From Thermodesulfovibrio sp. (GTDB taxonomy: Bacteria > Nitrospirota > Thermodesulfovibrionia > Thermodesulfovibrionales > JdFR-85), in contig JALUAR010000031.1 in NCBI GenBank assembly GCA_027050975.1, positions 1 through 6,446 on the forward strand: 6,446 bases of DNA, given 5' to 3'. The translations under genes were made by a program, and so were the position numbers. The notes below the pieces were generated by a model. It was not told the origin of the DNA and did not search any database. It was given only the letters and a program-made list of their open reading frames with translations. This document shows positions 1-5,243 of the stretch, piece after piece (the first letter of the stretch is position 1; each line of letters begins with the position of its first letter).

Positions 1-657
1 TCCATCAATCATGTGAATAACCCTGTTACACCTCTTTGCCAAGGACTCATTATGGGTCACTATCACAAAGGTTGTCCCCTTTGACTTGTTAAGATCTACA
101 ATAGTTTGAAAAAGTTTCTCCCCTGTCTTTGTATCAAGATTCCCCGTAGGCTCATCTGCCAGAACCACCAGAGGAGACATAATAAGAGCCCTTGCAACTG
201 CCACCCTCTGCTGTTCGCCTCCCGATAGCTCTCCGGGTCTATGGTTTAACCTTTCCCCGAGACCAAGTGAGGATAATAATTCCTCTGCTTTAGGTCTTAT
301 CTCCTTTATGGAATGACCTCTAATGAGCGCAGGCATCATAACGTTTTCCAGGGCAGTGAATTCAGGAAGGAGGTGATGGAATTGAAACACAAAACCTATC
401 TTCCTGTTCCTGAAAGAATCCAGCTCCGCGTTAGTATACCTGAAAACATCCTCTCCCTTATATAAGACCCGCCCTTCCGTAGGTCTATCCAGGGTGCCAA
501 GAATATATAACAAGGTGCTTTTACCTACCCCAGATGCTCCTGTAATAGCAACCGTCTCTCCCTCACTTACAGTAAAGTCTATACCCTTCAAAACCTCCAG
601 CGGTCCTGCCTCGGTAATAAATGTCTTCTTTACACCTAAGACCTCAATTAATGGCAT
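1..657 (-). CDS. lolD: LolD, lipoprotein-releasing ABC transporter ATPase (3' end outside window)
   Basis: This is the cytoplasmic ATPase that powers release of lipoproteins from the inner membrane to the periplasmic carrier LolA. The frame is open from an ATG at 655-657 to the window edge, giving 219 residues with no stop. Family members run to about 220-235, so only a few residues are missing. Visible motifs are Walker A GASGVGKST (40-48), Q-loop Q92 followed by FHHLLPEFTALENV, a stretch highly typical of LolD, signature LSGGEQQR (144-151), Walker B with D168/E169, D-loop NLD (173-175) and switch His202 in VTHN. An AAAGGA Shine-Dalgarno lies 11 bases before the ATG, inside the preceding small gene, whose stop overlaps this start by 14 bases. 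That suggests translational coupling. MacB/FtsE-type ATPases are related, but the Q-loop region and the adjacent LolC/E permease favour LolD. Confidence 0.95.
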   Translation of the reverse strand, partial: MPLIEVLGVKKTFITEAGPLEVLKGIDFTVSEGETVAITGASGVGKSTLLYILGTLDRPTEGRVLYKGEDVFRYTNAELDSFRNRKIGFVFQFHHLLPEFTALENVMMPALIRGHSIKEIRPKAEELLSSLGLGERLNHRPGELSGGEQQRVAVARALIMSPLVVLADEPTGNLDTKTGEKLFQTIVDLNKSKGTTFVIVTHNESLAKRCNRVIHMIDG

Positions 658-901
658 TCCGAATCTTTTCCTTTGTCTTCTTTATCTCCTCAGCCTCTTT
701 CTTGATTGTCTCTCCGGTTTTCTTGAGCCTGTCTGCCTCGTCAGCAAGCTTTTCGCTTTTTTCCTTCAGGATATGTCCCACCTTCTCTGATTTTCTGCCA
801 AACCATCTAAAAGGATCCCCACCTTTGGTAAGACCTATGATGAACACTATTAACGCTGTCAGGATTACCAGACATACCAGCTTCCGGATGAGCTTACACA
901 T
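644..901 (-). CDS. Small single-pass membrane protein with charged coiled-coil tail, unknown function
   Basis: I do not recognise this 85-residue protein as a named family. It has a short basic N-terminus (KLIRK), one hydrophobic segment at about residues 8-24, a GGDPFRWFG linker (27-35), then an almost uninterrupted Lys/Glu-rich amphipathic helix (about 38-84) that should form a coiled coil. The basic N-terminus suggests Nin topology with the helix in the periplasm (inference). Cys10 is not in a lipobox (KLVC has Val at -1), so a lipoprotein is unlikely. The architecture resembles YtxH-like or LEA-like small proteins, but similarity in low-complexity helices is weak evidence. It begins 22 bases after the permease stop and ends 14 bases inside lolD. 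This packing, the ATG start and the sensible protein composition argue that it is real and co-expressed with the Lol genes. The Shine-Dalgarno is weak (GGGGAA or AAAGAG). Confidence 0.75.
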   Translation of the reverse strand: MCKLIRKLVCLVILTALIVFIIGLTKGGDPFRWFGRKSEKVGHILKEKSEKLADEADRLKKTGETIKKEAEEIKKTKEKIRNAIN

Positions 902-923
902 ACTCTTTGTTCCCCATACCCCT

Positions 924-2153
924 TTATTCGTATCTTAACGGCTCAACAGGATTTAGTTTTGCTGCCTGATATGCAGGATAGATGGTTGCAATAATACTTA
1001 CCACTAAAGCTGCTACTGAAACAGAAACGACATCTACAACTTTCATCTTTGCAGGAAGATGGCTAAGATAGTAAACATCAGCAGGCAGTTTAATAATCTC
1101 ATAATTACTAATAAGATAACATAAAATAACTCCACCTGCAACACCTATTGCTGTTCCAACTATCCCAATGATTATTCCCTGAAGCATAAATATGCTCATA
1201 ATTCCCTTGTTTGTAGCTCCCATTGCCTTAAGGATTGCTATCTCCCGCTCCTTTTCTATAACATTCATAATAAGTGTACTTACAATATTAAAGGATGCTA
1301 CCAGTACTATCAACACAAGTATAATAAACATGGCGAACTTCTCCAGCTTAAGTGCCGAAAAGAGATTCCTGTTCATCTGCATCCAATCCTTTGCATAATA
1401 TGACGGACCCAATACTTCTGATATTCTGTCCCTGATCTCGGAGGCTTTATAAATATCATCGACCCTCAATTCTATACCTGTCACCCGAGAGCCCATCCGG
1501 AAAAACTCCTGAGCCGATTCAAGAGAGACGAGCACAAGGTTGGAGTCATACTCATACATACCCACTTCGAATATTCCAACAACTCTAAACTTCCTCACCC
1601 GGGGAATCATGCCCATAGGTCCAACTTCCTGAACAGGTGAGATTACATTAACAACATCCCCCACATACACCCCCAGAATCATAGAGAGTTCATTGCCAAG
1701 AATTATTCCCGGCAGATCATTCTTTTCGTTGAGGGCATCAAAACTTCCAACTTTTATTTTTGACTTAAGCATGGTAGTCTCATCTTCGTATTTCGTATCT
1801 ATCCCTCTAATATAAACACCGTGAGCCCTCTCTCCTCGGGATATCATAACCTGTCCTAAAACAAAAGGAGAGGCTCCGGTAACATGGGGCAGCATCTTAA
1901 GTTTTCTGATATCTTCTTCATAGGTGTCTATACCACCCATGTAATTAAGCACTACAACGTGTGCGTTAACTCCCAGGATCTTATTTCTGAGGTCTTCGTG
2001 GAAACCGCTCATTACGGCAAGCACCACGATAAGGGCCATAACTCCCAGAGTAACTCCTCCTGTGGATATAATGGTATTGAAGGAGATCCCTTTATGTCTC
2101 TTCCTGGAACGAAGATATCTGAAAGCAATCAATAAAGGATATGAAAAATTCAC
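924..2153 (-). CDS. lolC: LolC/LolE-family lipoprotein-releasing ABC permease
   Basis: This inner-membrane permease partners LolD to extract outer-membrane lipoproteins and pass them to LolA. At 409 residues it has the usual family length. The layout is an N-terminal FRYLRSRKRHKGISF segment, TM1 at about 25-48, a periplasmic MacB-like domain (about 50-265), and an FtsX domain with TM2 (about 271-298), TM3 (about 318-348) and TM4 (about 373-396). The loop EKEREIAILKAMGAT (300-314) is the expected coupling-helix region contacting the ATPase. The C-terminus LNPVEPLRYE is typical of LolC/LolE. The start is GTG, overlapping the lysS stop as GTGA, with only a weak GGAAAA ahead of it, so translation probably depends on lysS. 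Only one permease gene lies here, where Enterobacteria have separate lolC and lolE. It may work as a homodimer (LolF-like), so the symbol is approximate. Confidence 0.93.
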   Translation of the reverse strand: MNFSYPLLIAFRYLRSRKRHKGISFNTIISTGGVTLGVMALIVVLAVMSGFHEDLRNKILGVNAHVVVLNYMGGIDTYEEDIRKLKMLPHVTGASPFVLGQVMISRGERAHGVYIRGIDTKYEDETTMLKSKIKVGSFDALNEKNDLPGIILGNELSMILGVYVGDVVNVISPVQEVGPMGMIPRVRKFRVVGIFEVGMYEYDSNLVLVSLESAQEFFRMGSRVTGIELRVDDIYKASEIRDRISEVLGPSYYAKDWMQMNRNLFSALKLEKFAMFIILVLIVLVASFNIVSTLIMNVIEKEREIAILKAMGATNKGIMSIFMLQGIIIGIVGTAIGVAGGVILCYLISNYEIIKLPADVYYLSHLPAKMKVVDVVSVSVAALVVSIIATIYPAYQAAKLNPVEPLRYE

Positions 2154-3625
2154 TTTTCCGGTTTCAGTTGTGGAAAGAGGATTACATCACGAATAGATTG
2201 TGAGTTTGTAAGCACCATCACCAGTCGATCAATCCCAATGCCTTCTCCGGCAGCTGGCGGCATACCGTACTCAAGAGCCCTGATAAAGTCCTCGTCAAAC
2301 CTGTGGGCCTCTTCGTCACCCCTGTCTCTTGCCTCAACCTGCTTCATAAAACGTTCCTTTTGATCAGCGGGATCATTCAGTTCGGTAAAGGCATTTGCAA
2401 TCTCTCTTGAGGCAATGAAGAGTTCAAATCTTTCAACCAGTTCCGGATTATCCTTCTTCCTCTTGGCAAGAGGTGACAGTTCTACAGGATAATCGATAAT
2501 AAATGTGGGCTGAATCAGATCCGGCTCCACCTTTTCTTTAAAAATCTCATCCAACACTTTGCCCAGGGTATGAACATCCTTTAAATCTATGCCCTCGGCC
2601 CTGGCCCATTCCCTGGCTTTTTCGTAGTCATAGAGTACATCCTCGGGCACTCCGTGGGACTTCATTGCCTCATACATGGTGATTCTTGGCCACGGCGGAG
2701 TAAAATCAAGCATATGCTCTCCATAAGGTATTTTCAATGAACCGTGAATTTTCAGAAGTAACTCCGTAAACAGCTTTTCCGTAAAATCCATAAGAAAGTT
2801 ATAATCTTTATAGGCCACATAAAACTCCAGCATTGTGAACTCAGGGTTGTGCTTGGTGGAAATCCCTTCGTTTCTGAAATTTTTGTTTAGCTCATATACC
2901 CGCTCATATCCTCCTACAAGCAATCTTTTCAGATAGAGTTCGGGAGCAATTCTCAGGTACAGGTCTATCCCGAGGGCATTGTGATGAGTCTTAAAGGGTT
3001 TTGCAGCGGCACCTCCGGGTATCTGGTGCATCATGGGAGTTTCCACCTCTATGAATCCTTCTCTTTCTAAAAAATCCCTTATGAATTTTATTATTGCACT
3101 TCTTTTAGCAAAGGTTTCTCTCACCTCGGGATTAACAATGAGGTCCACATACCGTTGTCTGTAACGAAGCTCAATATCCTTAAGTCCGTGCCACTTCTCA
3201 GGCAGCGGCCTCAGAGATTTAGTCAAAAATGTAAAATCCTTTACTAAAATGGTAAGTTCGTTGGTTTTAGTTCGGAAAAGGGTACCCTTGATTCCGACAA
3301 TATCGCCAATATCAAACTTTTTGATAATCTTGAATTTGTCACCTAAGATATCCTTGCGAAAATAAACCTGAATCCTTCCTGTCTCATCCTGTATATGAGA
3401 AAAGGCTGCCTTCCCAAAGTTTCTCCAGGCAATAATTCTCCCTGCTACGGAGCATTCTATAGGATCCTTTTCCAATGCCTCACCTGATACCTCTTTATAG
3501 GTGTCATGAAGATCTCTGGTATGATGCGTTACTTCATAAGGTTGGCCGTATGGATCAATTCCGAGGGCCTTTAATTCTTCCAGTTTTTTTCTCCTTTGAA
3601 GTATCAGTTCGTTAACCTCTTCCAA
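2150..3625 (-). CDS. lysS: Lysyl-tRNA synthetase, class II
   Basis: The enzyme charges tRNA-Lys with lysine using ATP in the cytoplasm. Its 491 residues match the normal bacterial class II length. After an N-terminal helix (1-22) comes an OB-fold anticodon-binding domain (about 56-134, with AFSHIQDETGRIQVYF). The catalytic core follows: motif 1 around 178-197, the PGGAAAKPF region (203-211), motif 2 FRNEGISTKHNPEFTMLEFY (250-269, Arg251 and Glu253), a TELNDP segment (414-419), and motif 3 in GEGIGIDRL (460-468, Arg468) followed by IRDVILFPQ. No key residue appears missing. The start is TTG, chosen because AAGGAGG sits 5 bases upstream and the N-terminus then matches the family. It heads the operon: its TGA overlaps the GTG of the lol permease. 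A promoter is visible about 40 bases upstream of the start. Confidence 0.98.
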   Translation of the reverse strand: MEEVNELILQRRKKLEELKALGIDPYGQPYEVTHHTRDLHDTYKEVSGEALEKDPIECSVAGRIIAWRNFGKAAFSHIQDETGRIQVYFRKDILGDKFKIIKKFDIGDIVGIKGTLFRTKTNELTILVKDFTFLTKSLRPLPEKWHGLKDIELRYRQRYVDLIVNPEVRETFAKRSAIIKFIRDFLEREGFIEVETPMMHQIPGGAAAKPFKTHHNALGIDLYLRIAPELYLKRLLVGGYERVYELNKNFRNEGISTKHNPEFTMLEFYVAYKDYNFLMDFTEKLFTELLLKIHGSLKIPYGEHMLDFTPPWPRITMYEAMKSHGVPEDVLYDYEKAREWARAEGIDLKDVHTLGKVLDEIFKEKVEPDLIQPTFIIDYPVELSPLAKRKKDNPELVERFELFIASREIANAFTELNDPADQKERFMKQVEARDRGDEEAHRFDEDFIRALEYGMPPAAGEGIGIDRLVMVLTNSQSIRDVILFPQLKPEK

Positions 3626-3630
3626 TTTGA

Positions 3631-3637
3631 CCTCCTT
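3631..3637 (-). promoter_or_regulatory. Strong Shine-Dalgarno for lysS
   Basis: On the minus strand AAGGAGG lies 5 bases before the TTG at 3623-3625. This near-perfect anti-16S match at optimal spacing fixes the non-ATG start of lysS. Confidence 0.85.
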
Positions 3638-3665
3638 CTTGATATCTCTAACTTAACATCAGATA

Positions 3666-3674
3666 ATTATATCA
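3666..3674 (-). promoter_or_regulatory. Extended -10 promoter of the lysS-lol operon
   Basis: The minus strand reads TGATATAAT, a perfect TATAAT (3671-3666) preceded by the TGn extension (3674-3672). No good -35 lies 16-18 bases upstream (the best is TGAAGC), which is tolerated by extended -10 sigma-70 promoters. The expected transcription start near 3659 leaves a leader of roughly 34 bases before the lysS TTG. It is the only strong promoter-like site seen ahead of the operon. Confidence 0.68.
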
Positions 3675-3776
3675 GATTTCGTCATTCCGCTTCATAATCC
3701 TGTTTTCTTAACTCGGAATTCCATGAGGCTTGCCACAGGGATGAAGAGTTATTACGAAAATTTTCCTTATTTCTTC

Positions 3777-3807
3777 AAAACAAAATACCCTGCAGCTTGC
3801 TGCAGGG
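3777..3807 (-). terminator. Perfect 9-bp hairpin with T-rich tail (terminator-like or REP-like palindrome)
   Basis: CCCTGCAGC (3788-3796) and GCTGCAGGG (3799-3807) are exact reverse complements separated by TT, so in practice an 8-bp stem with a 4-base loop. Read on the minus strand, the stem is followed by TATTTTGTTTT (3787-3777), which has the form of an intrinsic terminator. It would stop leftward transcription antisense to the HD-GYP gene, for example read-through from proA, before the lysS promoter. On the plus strand no T-run follows. The compact GC-rich palindrome in an AT-rich gap could instead be a dispersed REP-type element; one copy cannot decide. Confidence 0.6.
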
Positions 3808-3858
3808 AGATTCATTTGCTTAGATAGAAACTCTTACATGCCAGATTTAAGAAACTAT

Positions 3859-3886
3859 TTGACAAACATAATTCAAGTTTTATCCA
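3859..3886 (+). promoter_or_regulatory. Candidate promoter of the HD-GYP gene
   Basis: A perfect -35 TTGACA (3859-3864) is followed after 16 bases by TATCCA (3881-3886), a poor -10 matching three of six consensus positions. A TAAAAT at 3897-3902 is a better -10 but has no matching -35. Transcription from either would give a short leader before the TTG at 3931. The weak -10 suggests low or activated expression. Confidence 0.35.
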
Positions 3887-3888
3887 CA
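3880..3888 (+). promoter_or_regulatory. Perfect consensus DnaA box
   Basis: TTATCCACA matches the strong DnaA box 9-mer exactly and overlaps the candidate -10 of the HD-GYP gene. It is single; no cluster or AT-rich unwinding element was seen, so it is not an origin. Bound DnaA could regulate the promoter, or the match could be chance. Confidence 0.4.
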
Positions 3889-3919
3889 GTGTCCGATAAA
3901 ATAATATGAAAAGCGTGGC

Positions 3920-3926
3920 AGGAGGT
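3920..3926 (+). promoter_or_regulatory. Strong Shine-Dalgarno for the HD-GYP gene
   Basis: AGGAGGT ends 4 bases before the TTG at 3931-3933. The nearest upstream ATG (3906-3908) is in another frame, so this site supports the TTG start. Confidence 0.8.
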
Positions 3927-3930
3927 ATAG

Positions 3931-5238
3931 TTGAACAAGCCATTAATAAAACTAAACCATCTTATCCACTCCTTGTCAGTTGGAATAGATTTGGTATCCT
4001 CGGGAATACTGAGACACCACAAAAATGTTGCTCTTATTGCCTTAAAGATCGGAAATGTTATCGGGTTAGATAAAAAGGAACTCGAGGTTCTCTTTATTGC
4101 CTCTATGCTTCACGACATTGGTGTGGTAAGCCAGAAGGAGAGAAAGCTGATAGAGGTTTATGACTCACCACGCAATTATATTCATGCCTGTGAAGGGTAT
4201 AGAATACTGAAATCCATCCCCACATTCAATGACGTTGCCAAAGTAATAAGACATCACCATGACAAATGGATCGGCGACAACCGCATAGGGACAAAGGAAT
4301 ACGAGATTCCCCTTGCAAGCCAGATAATATTTCTTGCTGATCGGGTTGATATACTATCCAAACAGAAAAAATATACTCATGAGGCAACTTCGATTGTAAT
4401 AGAAAGGATAAAGGAAAGCAGCGGAACCCTGTTTAACTCTGAGCTTGTGGATATTTTTCTGGACCTCGCAAAAAGCAAATCATTCTGGCTTGACCTGAAA
4501 GAGAACTTCTCTGATGAACTACTAAAAGAACTCACCCCGGAAATATATACATATTCACTGGATGTTGTAATAGATCTCTGTTATGCCATGGCATATGTTA
4601 TTGACAGGAAAAGTCCCTTCACCAGCAAACATTCTCAGCGTGTGGCAACAGTTGCAAGGGAACTTTCAAGGCTTATGGGCTTTTCACCTTCAGAACAGCG
4701 TCAGATATTTTTGGCAGGGCTGCTTCATGACATCGGCAAGTTGGCCATACCGGAAGAGATAATCAACAAACCCGGGGCTTTAACCAAAACTGAAATAGAT
4801 ATTATTATGTCTCACACCTATTATACATATCATATCCTCAAGCATCTCAAAGATTTTCCCGGAATCGAGAAATGGGCAGCATTCCATCATGAAAAACTAA
4901 ATGGCAAGGGATATCCCTTTGGAATAGACTATCATGATATGTCTGTGGGAGCGAGGATAATGGCTGTTTCTGATATCTTTACAGCCCTCACTGAGGACAG
5001 GCCCTACAGAAAGGGCATGGACGAAAGCAATGTAAGAAAAATCATGAATCAGATGGCTTCAGGAGGTGAAATTGACCAGGACATTACCTCACTCCTATTG
5101 GACAATTACAATAATTTCCATCATATTGTGATGTCAATAGAGGAATTTTTCAGCTCCATCGAAAATCGCAAAAACGGGCGCAGCAGTACCATTGTAGAGT
5201 TAGATTCCTGGGAAAAACTGAAACTCAACTTCCAGTAA
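3931..5238 (+). CDS. Tandem HD / HD-GYP phosphohydrolase, probable cyclic-dinucleotide phosphodiesterase
   Basis: This soluble 435-residue protein has two related HD halves and no membrane segment or signal peptide. The C-terminal half (about 211-400) is a canonical HD-GYP domain: HSQRVA (H234, R237), LLHDIGK (H266, D267, K270), H295, HHEKLNGKGYP (H319, H320, GYP 327-329), D348 in AVSDIF, and RPYRKG. HD-GYP enzymes hydrolyse c-di-GMP, and some Vibrio members act on 3'3'-cGAMP. The N-terminal half (about 8-150) aligns with it by eye and keeps the likely metal ligands (H29, H61, D62, H85, H109, H110, D137). It has lost the signature Lys (HDIGV, V65), the Arg (N32) and the whole GYP motif. It may be regulatory or a dimerisation copy, or retain another phosphohydrolase activity. 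No receiver or PAS domain is present, so the input signal is unknown. The start is TTG, set by a strong Shine-Dalgarno. The gene stands alone, divergent from lysS and convergent with proA. The exact substrate is inference. Confidence 0.9.
   Translation: MNKPLIKLNHLIHSLSVGIDLVSSGILRHHKNVALIALKIGNVIGLDKKELEVLFIASMLHDIGVVSQKERKLIEVYDSPRNYIHACEGYRILKSIPTFNDVAKVIRHHHDKWIGDNRIGTKEYEIPLASQIIFLADRVDILSKQKKYTHEATSIVIERIKESSGTLFNSELVDIFLDLAKSKSFWLDLKENFSDELLKELTPEIYTYSLDVVIDLCYAMAYVIDRKSPFTSKHSQRVATVARELSRLMGFSPSEQRQIFLAGLLHDIGKLAIPEEIINKPGALTKTEIDIIMSHTYYTYHILKHLKDFPGIEKWAAFHHEKLNGKGYPFGIDYHDMSVGARIMAVSDIFTALTEDRPYRKGMDESNVRKIMNQMASGGEIDQDITSLLLDNYNNFHHIVMSIEEFFSSIENRKNGRSSTIVELDSWEKLKLNFQ
5213..5235 (-). 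terminator. Weak intrinsic terminator candidate for proA
   Basis: On the minus strand, starting 8 bases after the proA TGA, CTGGAA and TTTCAG form a 6-bp stem (one G-T pair) around a 6-base loop, followed directly by TTTTT (5217-5213). It lies inside the last codons of the convergent HD-GYP gene. The stem is short and AT-containing, so it may be inefficient. Confidence 0.38.
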
Positions 5239-5243
5239 ATATC

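Larger units (their letters stand above)
3626..3930. other. Divergent intergenic region between lysS and the HD-GYP gene
   Basis: These 305 bases contain no convincing gene. On the lysS side are a Shine-Dalgarno and an extended -10 promoter. In the centre, about 3700-3776 is AT-rich DNA in which I see nothing definite, followed by a perfect GC-rich hairpin at 3788-3807. On the other side are a plus-strand promoter candidate, a DnaA box and a Shine-Dalgarno. I looked for a T-box or lysine riboswitch ahead of lysS and a c-di-GMP riboswitch ahead of the HD-GYP gene and saw neither; the predicted lysS leader of about 34 bases is too short for one. Confidence 0.8.

Noticed and set aside
494..938. 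Plus-strand open frames of 98 and 105 codons at 494-790 and 621-938
   Set aside because: They lie antisense to lolD and the small membrane gene, have hydrophobic low-complexity translations typical of reverse shadows, and lack good ribosome sites.
1192..2135. Plus-strand open frames at 1192-1398 and 1884-2135
   Set aside because: Both are antisense to the well-supported Lol permease and show no family features.
3713..3729. Near-palindrome around GGAATTCC in the intergenic region
   Set aside because: Only the 8-base core is symmetric; the CTC/GAG flanks are offset, and there is no loop or second copy.
3852..3880. AAACT ... AGTTT inverted arms around the TTGACA
   Set aside because: Five-base AT-rich arms 19 bases apart are expected by chance; this is not enough to call an operator.
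3880..3888. Replication origin suggested by the DnaA box
   Set aside because: There is a single box, with no cluster, no AT-rich unwinding element and no dnaA/dnaN neighbours.
3626..3930. T-box, lysine riboswitch or c-di-GMP riboswitch
   Set aside because: The predicted lysS leader is only about 34 bases, and no conserved riboswitch core was recognisable on either strand.
3906..4073. Possible short upstream frame starting at ATG 3906, overlapping the HD-GYP start
   Set aside because: It has no Shine-Dalgarno of its own, while the strong AGGAGGT is placed for the TTG at 3931. The translation is Cys/Arg/Lys-rich and unconvincing.
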